A DNA stretch of 64,000 nucleotides from Alkaliphilus metalliredigens QYMF (GCF_000016985.1 NC_009633.1:3391539-3455538); one strand, 5' to 3'; positions 33,382 through 45,603 are shown, numbered from the stretch's first letter. A program made the numbers and translations. Notes: generated by a model not told the origin, from the letters alone.

Positions 33382-35313
33382 TTTATTCTTTTTCTCCGCT
33401 TCTATTTTATCAGCTAAATCGTTGAGAAACACCCATCTTTCCATCTTTTCCTGTAGCTGTGTCTCCAGACCTTGCTTTTCAACTACCAACTGCTGCAAAA
33501 GTGTATAATCTGCTGCTGTCTCTCCGATTTGTTTTTCAGTTTCTTCAATTTGTCCCTCTATCCTAGCAATGACATCATCGATTTCTTCATATTCCTTTTG
33601 TTCTTTAAAGGAGAATTTTAATGGTTTCTCTTTTTTCTTATGATGACTGAACTCATCTGTTGTTTGTTCTTCCTTTGTAGAAGGAGCCTTTTCCACATTG
33701 TGACTCCCCTTTACATCACCACTGAATCCTTTTCGAATACTGGTTTTCTCTTTATAATCAGAAAAATTACCTGTGTATTCCACAACCTGTCCATTGGCTT
33801 CAAAGGCAAAAATCCTTTCAGCTATCCGATCCAGAAAGTATCGATCATGGGAAACCGTCAAAACAGCCCCTGGAAATTCGTCAAGATAATCTTCTAAAAT
33901 GGTGAGGGTTTCAATATCTAAGTCATTGGTGGGCTCATCCAAAAACAGGACATTAGGCGCATCCATTAACACCTTCAATAAATAGAGTCTCCTCTTTTCA
34001 CCACCAGAAAGTTTGCCAATGGGTGTCCATTGTGCTGCAGATGGAAACAAAAACCGCTCTAGCATCTGTGAAGCTGTAATTTTGCTACCATCTGATGTGG
34101 TTAAGTATTCTGCCACTTCTTTAATGTATTCAATGACTCTTAACTCATCATTCATATGCTGGGTCTCTTGGGAAAACATTCCGATTTTTACAGTCTCACC
34201 AACTTCTCTACTACCACTATCTGGCGCAAGCTCTCCTGCAATGATATTCAATAGGGTAGACTTTCCTGCTCCATTAGGTCCCACAATACCCACACGATCA
34301 TCTCTTAACACAATATAGCTAAAATCTTCGATCAACTTATCTTTATCATAGGATTTATTGACATGGGCTAACTCAATTACTTTCTTACCAAGACGGCTGG
34401 AACCAACTGAAATTTCAATCTTATCCTCGGCTATATCTGTCCCATGCTCCTTTAAATCTTCATAACGACCAATTCTTGCTTTTTGTTTTGTGGTTCTAGC
34501 CTTAGCCCCTTTTCTCATCCAGGCCAGCTCTTTTTTTAATAGGCTCTGTCTTTTTTTATCATGAACACTTTCCATTTCTTGACGTTCAATCTTTTTCCCT
34601 AAAAAGCTACTATAATTACCTTCATATGAATAAAGGCCACCCCGATCCACTTCAACAATTTTATTAACCACCCGATCTAAAAAGTATCGATCATGGGTAA
34701 TCATCAGCAAAGAGCCCTTTCTTGTATTTAAAAGCTGCTCTAGCCAATCAATGGTGTCATTGTCTAAATGGTTGGTGGGCTCATCTAATATCAGTAGATC
34801 AGAAGGGTTGATCAACGCTGCAGCTAAGGCAATTCGTTTTCGTTGTCCCCCGGATAATGTGCCTACCTTTGCATTAAAATCTAAAACCCCTAGCTTTGTT
34901 AAGATAGACTTGGCTTCACTTTCTAAGCTCCATGCGTCCATGACATCCATATCATTACTAAGCTTAATGATTCTTTCACTGGATGTATTAGGATCCTGAA
35001 GGGCTTTTTGATAGTCACGAATTAACGCCATAATAGGTGAGTTTCCCTTGAAAATTTGAACTAGCACCGTGGCCTCTGGATCAAAATAAGGATTTTGAGA
35101 AAGGTACTCTATTTGAATGTTATTTACCTTAATGACACGTCCCTCATCGGGTTTTTCAGCACCAGCAATCATTTTCAACAGTGTACTTTTCCCCGTCCCA
35201 TTAATGCCAATGACACCAATTTTATCTCCTTCATTAATCCCTAAATTAATATTGTTCAATAACTCTTTTTCACTGTAACTTTTTGATATATTTTCTGCAC
35301 TTAATAGATTCAT
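33379..35313 (-). CDS. ABC-F ATPase, Uup/YdiF-like
   Basis: A 644-residue ABC-F protein with two complete nucleotide-binding domains: GINGTGKST and LSGGQRKRIAL...DEPTNHLD, then GPNGAGKST and LSGGEKRRLYLL...DEPTNDLD. A charged linker carries RKGAKARTTKQKAR, and a C-terminal coiled coil (about residues 545-640) resembles the Uup DNA/RNA-binding extension. Probable ribosome-associated translation factor. Not a paralogue of the same branch as the gene at 31641. Confidence 0.9.
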   Translation of the reverse strand: MNLLSAENISKSYSEKELLNNINLGINEGDKIGVIGINGTGKSTLLKMIAGAEKPDEGRVIKVNNIQIEYLSQNPYFDPEATVLVQIFKGNSPIMALIRDYQKALQDPNTSSERIIKLSNDMDVMDAWSLESEAKSILTKLGVLDFNAKVGTLSGGQRKRIALAAALINPSDLLILDEPTNHLDNDTIDWLEQLLNTRKGSLLMITHDRYFLDRVVNKIVEVDRGGLYSYEGNYSSFLGKKIERQEMESVHDKKRQSLLKKELAWMRKGAKARTTKQKARIGRYEDLKEHGTDIAEDKIEISVGSSRLGKKVIELAHVNKSYDKDKLIEDFSYIVLRDDRVGIVGPNGAGKSTLLNIIAGELAPDSGSREVGETVKIGMFSQETQHMNDELRVIEYIKEVAEYLTTSDGSKITASQMLERFLFPSAAQWTPIGKLSGGEKRRLYLLKVLMDAPNVLFLDEPTNDLDIETLTILEDYLDEFPGAVLTVSHDRYFLDRIAERIFAFEANGQVVEYTGNFSDYKEKTSIRKGFSGDVKGSHNVEKAPSTKEEQTTDEFSHHKKKEKPLKFSFKEQKEYEEIDDVIARIEGQIEETEKQIGETAADYTLLQQLVVEKQGLETQLQEKMERWVFLNDLADKIEAEKKNK

Positions 35314-35382
35314 TTTGCTCCCTCTTTACTGTCCATTTATTTATCTCTTTATATCATATCCACAGTAAAAGGGCAAATCATT

Positions 35383-37752
35383 TTAAATAAGTGACCCTTT
35401 GAAAAATGCTTTGGCAATACGGATTCCCGCCTGCCCATCTACTGTATAGTAATCTGCCCCAATCATCTGAGCATACTCCTCATTCAATACAGCGCCCCCA
35501 ACCATTACTTTACAATGGGGTGCTTCCTCTTTAATCATTTTGATGGTTAACTGCATGTTCTTCACAGTGGTGGTCATTAAAGCACTTAAGCCCACTAATC
35601 TAATATTATTTTTTTTGATGGTCTCAACAATTAATTGGGGATCCACATCCCTACCTAAATCAATAATCTGAAATCCATAGTTCTCCATTAGCATTTTAAC
35701 GATGTTCTTGCCAATATCATGAATATCTCCTTTGACCGTAGCCAGTAAAATACTTCCCCGATCTAGCTCTGGCATTTTTTCAAAGGAGGATGCCTTAATC
35801 ACTGCCAAACCTGCTTTAACCGTCTCCGCCGCCCGCAGTAACTGGGGTAAAAAGAGATCCCCTACTTCATATTCCTTCCCCACTTGATCAAGGGCAGGAA
35901 TAAAATAGGTTTCAATGATTTCAAAGGGAGATTCATTTTGTAAAAGCAGGTCTACCGCTGCTGCTACCTCTGTCTTTCTACCCTCTATAATCATGGTCTT
36001 AAGATCTTTACTACTTTGTACTGGCGCTTCTATTGATTTCGTATTATTTTTAAAGCGTCGGATAAATGCCATGGCTTCTTGATCCTCATTATTTAACACT
36101 CTAAAGGCTTCGATGGTGTCCATCATTTCCTTAGACAGCGGATCCATAATCGGCGCATCTAAACCTGCTGCTAAAGCAGTGGCCAAAAACGTTCTATTTA
36201 AAAGCTCTCGATTTGGTAATCCAAAGGAAACATTACTGACTCCTAGACTGGTTTTCAATCCCAGTTCACTCTTCACCAAACTCACTGCCTTGATGGTTTC
36301 CTTCACAACCGATTGTTGGGCTGAGGCGGTCATCACTAAACAATCTATGATTAAATCCTCCTTTGGAATCCCATAGGCCTTTGCTCTTTCCATGATGGTC
36401 TTTGCAATTTGAATTCTTTCTTCGGCGGTTTCAGGGATGCCCTTGTCATCTAGTGTCAATCCAATCAGAGTAGCCCCATATTTTTTGGCAATGGGAAACA
36501 CAGCAGCCATGACTGCCTCTTTGCCGTTCACTGAATTAATAATCGGTTTACCATTATAAATTCTAGCGGCTGCCTCCATGGCCTCCACATTCACACTATC
36601 TATTTGAAGAGGTGTATCAACAACCTCCTGTATTCCCATGATGACTTCTTTTAAGACAGCTACCTCATCTATTTCTGGTAATCCCACATTGACATCTAAT
36701 ACTTGGGCTCCTGCATTGCTTTGGTCAATGGCTTCAGCCACCAACACTTCTAGCTGGTTGTTTCGTAGGGCTTCTTTTAACCTTTTTTTCCCAGTGGGAT
36801 TAATCCGTTCTCCAATGACGGTGGTTCTTCCATCTAGTATCACTGTTTTAGTTGGAGAACAAGCACAGGTGACGCGTTCAACTTTTCTTTCAGGAGAATT
36901 AATTTGAAAAACAGCTTTTTTTAGTGCTTGAATATGTTCAGGTGTGGTGCCGCAGCAGCCTCCTAAAATCCCAACTCCTAGTTCGGCCATTTCTCTTCCA
37001 TACAAAGCAAACTCCTCAGGACTTGCGGGAAAAATCGTATCATCTCCCTCCAGTCGAGGTAGGCCTGCATTGGATTGAACCATCACCGGCACCTTGGCAT
37101 ACTTAAGGATGTCAGAAAGTATGGGTAGCATCTCCTTGGGTCCAAGAGAGCAATTGACCCCTAGGGCATCTACTCCCAGACTCTGCAGTACCAGGGTAGC
37201 AGTCATTGGATCCGTTCCAGTAAATGTTCTTCCATCTTCTTGAAATGTCATGGTACACAGTACAGGCAGATCACTATTTTCCTTAGCGGCTAATATGGCT
37301 GCCTTGGCTTCATACAGATCTGATATTGTTTCGATCAAAATGCAGTCGGCCCCTGCCTTTACCCCAGCTTGCACCTGTCTTTTGAAAATATCATAAGCCC
37401 TATCAAAGCTAATCTCCCCTAATGGCTTCATCATCTGCCCCAATGGTCCTATATCTAAGGCAACATAGGGAGCTCCCGATGCCTTAGCCACCTTGATTCC
37501 CCCTTCTATGATTTCTTCAAGAGAATAAATGCTGTCCTTGAGCTTTAATTCATTGGCTTGAAATGTATTGGTCGTTACAACTTGAGCTCCTGCTCTCACA
37601 AATCTTTCATGGATTTGTTGAATAAGCTCTGGATGTTCTATATTATAAATCTCTGGCAAGGCACCTACCTTGAGACCTGATTTTTGAAGCATTGTTCCCA
37701 TGGCGCCATCAAAAATCAACATGCCTTCTTTACAATCCCTTAGAAAATTCAC
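35383..37752 (-). CDS. metH: Cobalamin-dependent methionine synthase, three-domain form
   Basis: About 789 residues. Homocysteine methyltransferase domain (DGAMGTMLQ, zinc cysteines at GVNCSLGP and GGCCGTT), pterin-binding domain (GERINPTGKKR, VLDVNVGLPEIDE), then the cobalamin cap and B12 domain with GDIHDIGKN (DxHxxG) and VGLSALMTTT. The reactivation domain of E. coli MetH is absent; a separate activation protein is encoded just upstream. The frame opens at 37830, but GGGAGGAGG 6 bases before GTG 37752 marks the likely start, leaving a 23-base overlap with the upstream gene. Confidence 0.93.
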   Translation of the reverse strand: MNFLRDCKEGMLIFDGAMGTMLQKSGLKVGALPEIYNIEHPELIQQIHERFVRAGAQVVTTNTFQANELKLKDSIYSLEEIIEGGIKVAKASGAPYVALDIGPLGQMMKPLGEISFDRAYDIFKRQVQAGVKAGADCILIETISDLYEAKAAILAAKENSDLPVLCTMTFQEDGRTFTGTDPMTATLVLQSLGVDALGVNCSLGPKEMLPILSDILKYAKVPVMVQSNAGLPRLEGDDTIFPASPEEFALYGREMAELGVGILGGCCGTTPEHIQALKKAVFQINSPERKVERVTCACSPTKTVILDGRTTVIGERINPTGKKRLKEALRNNQLEVLVAEAIDQSNAGAQVLDVNVGLPEIDEVAVLKEVIMGIQEVVDTPLQIDSVNVEAMEAAARIYNGKPIINSVNGKEAVMAAVFPIAKKYGATLIGLTLDDKGIPETAEERIQIAKTIMERAKAYGIPKEDLIIDCLVMTASAQQSVVKETIKAVSLVKSELGLKTSLGVSNVSFGLPNRELLNRTFLATALAAGLDAPIMDPLSKEMMDTIEAFRVLNNEDQEAMAFIRRFKNNTKSIEAPVQSSKDLKTMIIEGRKTEVAAAVDLLLQNESPFEIIETYFIPALDQVGKEYEVGDLFLPQLLRAAETVKAGLAVIKASSFEKMPELDRGSILLATVKGDIHDIGKNIVKMLMENYGFQIIDLGRDVDPQLIVETIKKNNIRLVGLSALMTTTVKNMQLTIKMIKEEAPHCKVMVGGAVLNEEYAQMIGADYYTVDGQAGIRIAKAFFKGSLI

Positions 37753-38410
37753 AAGGATCCTCCTCCCGTCTAGAGCCACAATGTTCATAAGCATCACAGT
37801 CTCTACAGCTCTTCTTCTTATTATTTTCAAGCTGTGTTCCTAGCCCGATGCAAGCAGTCACTGACTTCCTTGGCACTAAAATACACTGTTCAGTGCTGGT
37901 GAGCCCTATTTTTGCAAAGGCATTTAACTGATTTAATACCTCAGGTTGTAGTTCAATAGGTAGATCTCCATATCCTGGACTAAACCGAAAAGTCGTATGA
38001 TATCCCTTAACTAAATTAAGTTTCTTAATTTCTTCTTCTGCTTCATCACATAAAACCTCAATTGCAGCTGTTGCACAGGCATCTAACACAAGGGCTCGGG
38101 TCATATCCACCAACTGATATTGTTTGATTTGTCGATCTACATTGATTCCTAGGGTCCCTGCTAAAAGCACACATTTAGAACAATCCTTCAGATGGTTCGT
38201 AATAGACTTTCCCTTTAATGTAAGGGACTCATTCAATACAATGGCCGCCTCTTGCACCTCTGTTATCTCAAAGAACTCATACACATAACGGGGTTTAGCA
38301 ATCTCAGTCATTTCCTTCATACAGCTATCAATTAATTGATTTAACCCTGCATCTATCTTTTGTTGCTTATGTCCTAGATAGCGTAAGACTTCAGATCTGC
38401 TCATTTCCAT
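37730..38410 (-). CDS. Methionine synthase reactivation-domain protein
   Basis: A 226-residue protein resembling the C-terminal activation domain of MetH, which binds S-adenosylmethionine and re-methylates oxidised cobalamin. Conserved RFSPGYGDLPIELQ lies around residues 145-160. The cysteine-rich tail CRDCDAYEHCGSR suggests a metal or Fe-S site. It supplies the domain missing from the adjacent MetH, with the genes overlapping by 23 bases. This split arrangement is known in Clostridia. Confidence 0.85.
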   Translation of the reverse strand: MEMSRSEVLRYLGHKQQKIDAGLNQLIDSCMKEMTEIAKPRYVYEFFEITEVQEAAIVLNESLTLKGKSITNHLKDCSKCVLLAGTLGINVDRQIKQYQLVDMTRALVLDACATAAIEVLCDEAEEEIKKLNLVKGYHTTFRFSPGYGDLPIELQPEVLNQLNAFAKIGLTSTEQCILVPRKSVTACIGLGTQLENNKKKSCRDCDAYEHCGSRREEDPCEFSKGL

Positions 38411-38433
38411 TTTTATGACTCCTTATAAGTGAA

Positions 38434-39318
38434 TTAAAACTTGTCAATATGACCTGTTACAGTTTTTTTCTGTCTTTTCAAAATTCCCTTTGCTATGTCT
38501 GGTTGATTCATTGTATAAATATGAATTCCATCTACTTCATTTGCAATCAAATCCGCTACCTGCTCAGCGGCATACTCGATTCCTGCCTGTCGTAATAGCT
38601 CTGGCTGATGCTCATATTTTGATACCAATCGAATCACTTTAGCTGGAAGGGATGCCCCACACATAAATATCATCTTTTCCACTTGTTTTTTACTTAAAAT
38701 GGGCATTACCCCAGCTAATACTTTGCTTTCTATTTTATATGCCTTTAGTTTTTCTAGAAATCCATAAAATATCTCATTATCAAAAAACAATTGGCTTACT
38801 AAGAAATTCGCCCCTGCCGCTTCCTTTTCCTTCAAGTATTGCAGGTCTTTTTCAACATCGTCACATTCAATGTGTCCTTCTGGATATACAGCAGCTCCTA
38901 TATCAAAGTCTCCATATCCCTTTAATTCCTTGATTAAGTCCACCCCATATTGATATTGATTTTCTTCTCGTCGGATAAAATCCGAAGGAACATCCCCTCG
39001 GAGAGCTAACACATTCTCTAGGTTGTTCTCTTGAAGGGCTTTAATATTCTGTTGAATGACTTCCTTGTTAGAAGTAATACAAGTTAAGTGAGCTAATGCT
39101 TCGATTTCATATTTGTTTTTGATTATTGATGCAATTTCTATTGTCTTATTACTACCTGTCCCTCCAGCACCATAGGTTACACTGATAAAGTCTGGATTTA
39201 AATCAGCCAGTCCGTCTAAGGCTCCATAGATGCTACTAATAGGAAGCTCTTTCTTAGGTGGAAAAATTTCAAAAGAGATGACTGGTCTTTTATCATTAAA
39301 TAATTTAGTTATTTTCAT
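38434..39318 (-). CDS. metF: Methylenetetrahydrofolate reductase
   Basis: A 294-residue FAD-dependent TIM-barrel enzyme making 5-methyl-THF for MetH. Motifs: SFEIFPPKK, DFISVTYGAGGTG, ALAHLTCITSN, ENVLALRGDVP, GAAVYPEGHIE, ANFLVSQLFFD. Second gene of the methionine operon, 13 bases after metY. GGGGGGAAATC precedes the ATG. Confidence 0.93.
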   Translation of the reverse strand: MKITKLFNDKRPVISFEIFPPKKELPISSIYGALDGLADLNPDFISVTYGAGGTGSNKTIEIASIIKNKYEIEALAHLTCITSNKEVIQQNIKALQENNLENVLALRGDVPSDFIRREENQYQYGVDLIKELKGYGDFDIGAAVYPEGHIECDDVEKDLQYLKEKEAAGANFLVSQLFFDNEIFYGFLEKLKAYKIESKVLAGVMPILSKKQVEKMIFMCGASLPAKVIRLVSKYEHQPELLRQAGIEYAAEQVADLIANEVDGIHIYTMNQPDIAKGILKRQKKTVTGHIDKF

Positions 39319-39331
39319 AAGATTTCCCCCC

Positions 39332-40684
<1,353 letters not shown>

Positions 40685-40699
40685 TCAAGTGCTTATAGG

Positions 40700-40738
40700 A
40701 AAAGCCACTTCTCTTAAATTAATAAGAAGCGGCTTTTT
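40700..40738 (-). terminator. Expression-platform terminator of the SAM riboswitch
   Basis: Minus strand AAAAGCCGCTTCTTATTAA / TTTAAGAGAAGTGGCTTTT hairpin between the aptamer and metY. Confidence 0.8.
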
Positions 40739-40770
40739 CAAAATACCTTAATGGTATTGATGAAAATACT

Positions 40771-40887
40771 CTCCTTATCTTTCAGCCAAGGGCTGCAGGA
40801 ATTAGCACATTTCAAGCTTGATTAATGCCTCAAGCTAGCTGTTGCTGGGTTTCATCGGGCCAGTCCCTCCACCTCTCTAGATAAGAT
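40771..40887 (-). ncRNA. SAM-I (S-box) riboswitch aptamer
   Basis: The minus strand reads CTTATCTAGAGAGGTGGAGG, GACTGGCCCGATGAAACCC and GCAACAGC, and closes with CTTGGCTGAAAGATAAG. These are the core S-box elements, with the P1 pair CTTATC / GATAAG. Controls metY-metF-metH by SAM-dependent termination. Confidence 0.95.
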
Positions 40888-40925
40888 ATTCAATTTCGCT
40901 TTTACTTTTTTGTAAATCCAGATAC

Positions 40926-40948
40926 AATTCGTCTGATGCTACCACAGC
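40926..40948. repeat. ATTCGTCTG repeat copy
   Basis: AATTCGTCTGATGCTACCAC, related to the copies at 33230, 33311 and 40642; lies between the two leader RNA units. Confidence 0.5.
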
Positions 40949-40985
40949 AACTCAAACTTTTAATATGCAATTTCTTCAAAATAGA

Positions 40986-41017
40986 AAAATCTTCTTAACA
41001 TATCGTTAAGAAGATTA
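40986..41017 (-). terminator. Terminator of the distal leader unit
   Basis: AATCTTCTTAAC / GTTAAGAAGATT perfect hairpin followed by TTTTT on the minus strand, upstream of the SAM riboswitch. Confidence 0.85.
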
Positions 41018-41047
41018 TATTCACCGTATTATTGGTTTACTATACCC

Positions 41048-41138
41048 CCTTATCGTGTGTTAACAGGACCACCTTACTTTTTCTAGTAGGTTGGTATAGG
41101 ATCATCAAGTCAACTCTCTCCCCTAATTCTTGATAAGT
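41048..41138 (-). ncRNA. S-box-like variant leader element
   Basis: The minus strand begins CTTATCAAGAATTAGGGGAG and ends CACGATAAG, so P1 pairs CTTATC / GATAAG. Between are GATGATCC, ACCAACC and AAGGTGGTCCTG, spaced like the SAM-I GATGAAACC, CAACC and GGTG..CCTG segments but with changed core residues. Its own terminator follows at 40986. It could be a degenerate S-box or a variant with altered ligand; not assignable by eye. Confidence 0.45.
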
Positions 41139-41303
41139 TTCTATTAAATTATAGTTATGATATCACAAAAGAATTAACTTGTAAATACCCTTTAGTTAAA
41201 ATATTCAATAAATTCTTTATTTAATTTAAAGACATATAACCATTATTTTTGCAAATAATATAAGAGACTCATTTAGATAAAATTTGATTAACGGAGGTAT
41301 GAT

Positions 41304-42266
41304 ATGCGAAATAAAGCTTTGCTTTTATTAACTTTTTCCCTTCTACTTACCACTGCCTGCGGAGGACCTCAGGACCATTTAGCCCAAGATAATCAGCCTA
41401 GAGAGACTAACCTTTCCGCTATTTTTCATATAGCTGATGTTGAATTTGCTCGAGTGACGGCTGATTCAGCAGATGTTAAATCAGGACTAGGAAGAGACTT
41501 CGATAGTCTTGCTACTTTAGAAAAAGATAGTGAGATTAGGGTTCTAAATCAATCACAGGACTGGTATATTGTCCAACTAGATAATAATCAAGTGGGTGGA
41601 ATTGAAACTGCTGATGCAATGCCTATAGTAAGGGAAGGTGCTGATCGTCGTGAGGACCACCCCACTACCCCCAATGAAACACAGCAACCAATGTATCAAC
41701 AGCAGGAAGAACTTCCCCAGAGACAGGTTGATGAGGATGCGACACAGCCTGGAGAAGAGGCTCCTGAAGAAGCCCCAAGACTGGAAGAGAAACCTACGCT
41801 ACCACCAAATGAAAGACAACAACCGCAAACAGGACAGCAGGTAGACCCGGAGCCCCAAACCACTGGAATTCGAGCTCTATCTGCGGAAGAACAACAAATG
41901 TTCGACCTTGTTAATAGTGAGAGAGAACGAAATGGTCTTTCTACCTTAAGAGTTGACTTAGAAATAACCAGAGTAGCTCGAATTAAATCTCAGGACATGG
42001 AAGATCAAAACTATTTCAGTCATAACTCTCCTACCTATGGCAGTCCCTTTGATATGCTGGAAAGCTTTGGTGTGAAATACTTACATGCAGGTGAAAACCT
42101 AGCTGGTAACGCTTCAGTGGAACAGGCTCATACTTCATTGATGAATTCTGCAGGACATAGAAGAAACATTCTAAGTCCAGATTTTACCCACCTGGGCATC
42201 GGTATCGTTCCTAGTGATCGATATGGTTTACTGTTTACACAGGTATTTATTAGTAAACCTCAATAG
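41304..42266 (+). CDS. CAP/SCP-domain lipoprotein with SH3-like domain
   Basis: A 320-residue protein. The lipoprotein signal peptide ends LLTTACGG (lipobox TAC). An SH3-type domain (about 45-110; VTADSADVKSGLGRDFDSLA) is followed by a Pro/Gln/Glu-rich linker (about 115-190). The C-terminal CAP domain is of the YkwD type: LVNSERERNGLSTLRVD, NYFSHNSPTYG, AGENLAG and MNSAGHRRNIL. It is expected on the outer face of the membrane or in the spore envelope. GGAGGTATGAT precedes the ATG. Molecular activity of bacterial CAP proteins is unclear. Confidence 0.88.
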   Translation: MRNKALLLLTFSLLLTTACGGPQDHLAQDNQPRETNLSAIFHIADVEFARVTADSADVKSGLGRDFDSLATLEKDSEIRVLNQSQDWYIVQLDNNQVGGIETADAMPIVREGADRREDHPTTPNETQQPMYQQQEELPQRQVDEDATQPGEEAPEEAPRLEEKPTLPPNERQQPQTGQQVDPEPQTTGIRALSAEEQQMFDLVNSERERNGLSTLRVDLEITRVARIKSQDMEDQNYFSHNSPTYGSPFDMLESFGVKYLHAGENLAGNASVEQAHTSLMNSAGHRRNILSPDFTHLGIGIVPSDRYGLLFTQVFISKPQ

Positions 42267-42320
42267 AGCTGTTTAACCATATAGTTATTTGAATCCTATC
42301 TTTATTTTTCACTTGCGCAT

Positions 42321-42363
42321 AAAAACGAGCAAGTGACTCAATTGAGTCACTTGCTCGTTTTTT
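42321..42363. terminator. Bidirectional terminator
   Basis: AAAACGAGCAAGTGACTCA / TGAGTCACTTGCTCGTTTT near-perfect palindrome with flanking A and T runs, between the CAP gene and carB. Confidence 0.92.
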
Positions 42364-42375
42364 GTGGAGACCTTA

Positions 42376-45300
42376 TTATACAATATTACTTAATTTAGGA
42401 GAAATCTTGTCAATAGCTTGGGGTTCAAAAAGCTTGATGACTTGATATGTGTATGTTTTTGCAAATTTAATGACATCTAAAAATTGATAGGCAGTATCTA
42501 ATGATGTAAAACAAGAAATGCTATAATCAATGGATTGTCTTCTGATTTGAAAACCCTGTCTCTCTATCTTCTTCCCTTTTGTTGGTGTATTAATTACCAT
42601 TGCAACGGATCCACTCTTAAAGGCTTCTAATATTTCATCATTTGAGCCCAACACCTCTTTAATATGCACCCCATGCTTTACTAGGTGTTTGCCAGTACTT
42701 GAAGTGGCAATGATTTCAAATCCTTGTTCCTCTAGTTCCCTTGCCAGGGCAATGGCTTCCGTCTTATCACGGTCTGCTATGGAAAACAGCACCCTTCCCT
42801 TTGATGGAATGTGAAAACCTGCTCCCTCAAAGGCTTTTAGTAAAGCCTCTTGGTAATTTAAACCGATGCCCATTACCTCTCCTGTGGATTTCATTTCTGG
42901 GTCTAGCATCGTATCGACATCTCCTAGCTTTTCCAAACAGAATACAGGGGCTTTCACCACGATATACGGAGGATGAGCTGCGACTCCAGTCCCATATCCC
43001 AGATCCTTTAAGGCTTTCCCCATCATCACTTCCGTTGCAAGAGCCACCATTGGAATTCGAGTCACTTTAGAAACAATAGGCACAGTACGTGATGCCCTTG
43101 GATTGGCTTCAATCACCATTACTTGTTCATCCTTGACCACATATTGAATGTTAATTAATCCAACTACTCCTAAGGCCATGGCAATTTTCTGGGTGTAATC
43201 AACAATATCCTTTACTACTTTTTCACTTAAGCTTTGAACAGGATAGACACTCATACTGTCTCCAGAATGAACTCCTGCTCTTTCAATATGCTCCATAATA
43301 GCAGGGATCAAAATCTCTTTGCCATCGCTAATGCCATCTACTTCAACTTCTTTTCCCAAAATATATTGATCCATTAGGATTGCATTGTATTTGTTAAAGT
43401 CAGTTAAATGATTTGCATAATAAAGTAGCTCTTCCTCATCCCTTACGATTTCCATTGACTGTCCACCGATTACATAGGAGGGTCTGACCACTAATGGGAA
43501 CCCAAGAACCTTTGCAGCTTCTTCTACCTCTTTGATATCACTGACCATAACCCCCTTGGATTGTGGAATATTCAGCTCAACCAATAGCTTACTGAACTTT
43601 TCGCGATCCTCCGCTAGGTCAATTCCTGATGGTGGGGTTCCTAAAATCTTAATGCCTGCTTCATGAAGTGGCTTAGTCAAATTGATGGCAGTTTGCCCAC
43701 CATATTGTACAACAACCCCTTCCACATCCTCCATTTTAGCAATATTGATGACATCCTCTGGAGTTAGTGGCTCAAAATATAGTTTATCAGATGTATCAAA
43801 ATCCGTACTGACGGTTTCTGGGTTGTTATTGATAATAATTGTTTCAATCCCTTGTTCCTTCAATGACCATGCCCCATGAACACAGCAATAATCAAACTCA
43901 ATTCCTTGACCAATTCGAATGGGACCTGACCCCAGTATAATTGCCTTTCTCTTCTTTTCCTTATTGACTTCACATTCCTGTTCGTAGGTGGAATAAAAGT
44001 AAGGTGTGGTGGATTCAAATTCTCCTGCACAGGTATCCACCAGCTTGTAAACTGGTTTAATTTCATGATCATCTCTATATTTTCTAAGGATTTTTTCAGG
44101 ATGCCCTAATACTTTGCCAATATGCGCATCGCTAAATCCAGCTTTTTTACATTCTTTGATTGTTTCAAGATTGAATCCACGTTGCTTTAGCTTTATCTCT
44201 AGCAGGATAATATCTTTCATCCTTCTTAAGAACCAAAGATCAATGGCGGTGATTTTGTGAACGTCCTCTACTGAATATCCATTTCTCAGAGCTTCAAATA
44301 TTGCAAATAATCTCTGGTCATTTGGATATGAAAGTCGTTCCTTAAACACACTTTCATCTAAATCTGCGATGCCATCAAGGAACATCTGATATACTTTTCC
44401 ATCTAGGCTCCGGATGGCCTTTAAAAGAGCCGCTCCGAATGTTCTTTCCATTGCCATGACTTCTCCCGTTGCCTTCATTTGTGTCCCTAGCTTCCGATCC
44501 CCTGTGGTGAACTTATCAAAGGGCCATCTAGGAATCTTCACAGCCACGTAGTCTAGGGCGGGTTCAAAGCATGCAGTTGTTTTTCCTGTTACAGGATTTT
44601 TGATCTCATCTAGGGTTAATCCTATGGCTATTTTAGCCGCTACCTTAGCAATGGCGTAGCCCGTAGCCTTTGAAGCCAATGCACTGGAACGACTTACCCT
44701 TGGGTTGACTTCGATGACAACATAATCTAAACTTTCAGGATGCAGGGCAAACTGGATATTACAGCCTCCCTCAACCTTTAGTTCTCGAATAATATCAATG
44801 GATGCACTTCTTAGCATTTGATATTCTTCATCTCTTAGGGTCTGGGAGGGTGCCACAACAATGCTGTCTCCCGTATGAATACCCACTGGATCAAAGTTTT
44901 CCATATTACAGATAGTAATACAGTTATCATTTCGATCTCTCATGACTTCATATTCGATTTCCTTCCAATTTGCAACACTTTGTTCAATTAACACTTGATT
45001 GATCATACTTAAACGTAGGCCTCTTACCACAATTCCGCGAAGTTCCTCCTGGTTTAATGCGATACCACCGCCAGTCCCTCCTAATGTATATGCAGGACGT
45101 ACGATTAGGGGATATCCCACTTCTTCTCCAAATGCCATGGCTTCCTCTACCTTTGCCACTATGGCACTTTTAGGAACTGTATGCCCTAGTTTCTCCATTG
45201 TCTCCTTGAATAATTGTCTATCCTCTGCTCTTTTCACAGTGTCTACAGAAGTCCCCAGGAGCTCAACGCCATATTTTTGCAATATACCTTCTTCGTAGAG

Positions 45301-45603
45301 GGCTACCGCTAGGTTAAGACCCGTCTGTCCACCCAATGTAGGTAAAATTCCCTGGGGTCTCTCCGCTTTAATAATGAGCTCTATGGCTCTTGTATTTAAA
45401 GGCTCAATATATACATGATCCGCTATATTTTCATCAGTCATAATGGTCGCCGGATTACTATTGACCAAGACAACCTCTACCCCTTCTTCTCTCAGAGATT
45501 TACACGCCTGGGTCCCTGCATAATCAAACTCCGCTGCCTGGCCTATGATGATTGGTCCAGATCCGATGACTAATACCTTTTTAATGTGCTTGTGTTTCGG
45601 CAT
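42376..45603 (-). CDS. carB: Carbamoyl-phosphate synthase large subunit
   Basis: A 1,075-residue ammonia-dependent carbamoyl-phosphate synthase. Two homologous ATP-grasp halves ([20 protein letters not shown] and [20 protein letters not shown]) each have GGTGG- or GGQ-type loops, followed by a C-terminal MGS allosteric domain (about 940-1075). ATG 45603 has GAGAGGG upstream; the frame extends 12 codons further. Last gene of the arginine operon, so this carbamoyl phosphate likely serves arginine synthesis. Confidence 0.96.
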   Translation of the reverse strand: MPKHKHIKKVLVIGSGPIIIGQAAEFDYAGTQACKSLREEGVEVVLVNSNPATIMTDENIADHVYIEPLNTRAIELIIKAERPQGILPTLGGQTGLNLAVALYEEGILQKYGVELLGTSVDTVKRAEDRQLFKETMEKLGHTVPKSAIVAKVEEAMAFGEEVGYPLIVRPAYTLGGTGGGIALNQEELRGIVVRGLRLSMINQVLIEQSVANWKEIEYEVMRDRNDNCITICNMENFDPVGIHTGDSIVVAPSQTLRDEEYQMLRSASIDIIRELKVEGGCNIQFALHPESLDYVVIEVNPRVSRSSALASKATGYAIAKVAAKIAIGLTLDEIKNPVTGKTTACFEPALDYVAVKIPRWPFDKFTTGDRKLGTQMKATGEVMAMERTFGAALLKAIRSLDGKVYQMFLDGIADLDESVFKERLSYPNDQRLFAIFEALRNGYSVEDVHKITAIDLWFLRRMKDIILLEIKLKQRGFNLETIKECKKAGFSDAHIGKVLGHPEKILRKYRDDHEIKPVYKLVDTCAGEFESTTPYFYSTYEQECEVNKEKKRKAIILGSGPIRIGQGIEFDYCCVHGAWSLKEQGIETIIINNNPETVSTDFDTSDKLYFEPLTPEDVINIAKMEDVEGVVVQYGGQTAINLTKPLHEAGIKILGTPPSGIDLAEDREKFSKLLVELNIPQSKGVMVSDIKEVEEAAKVLGFPLVVRPSYVIGGQSMEIVRDEEELLYYANHLTDFNKYNAILMDQYILGKEVEVDGISDGKEILIPAIMEHIERAGVHSGDSMSVYPVQSLSEKVVKDIVDYTQKIAMALGVVGLINIQYVVKDEQVMVIEANPRASRTVPIVSKVTRIPMVALATEVMMGKALKDLGYGTGVAAHPPYIVVKAPVFCLEKLGDVDTMLDPEMKSTGEVMGIGLNYQEALLKAFEGAGFHIPSKGRVLFSIADRDKTEAIALARELEEQGFEIIATSSTGKHLVKHGVHIKEVLGSNDEILEAFKSGSVAMVINTPTKGKKIERQGFQIRRQSIDYSISCFTSLDTAYQFLDVIKFAKTYTYQVIKLFEPQAIDKISPKLSNIV

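Noticed and set aside
41048-41138. T-box for the distal methionine leader (GGTGGTCC looks T-box-like)
   Set aside because: No GGTGGTACCGCG core, no stem I or specifier layout, and the P1 pairing fits an S-box-like fold better.
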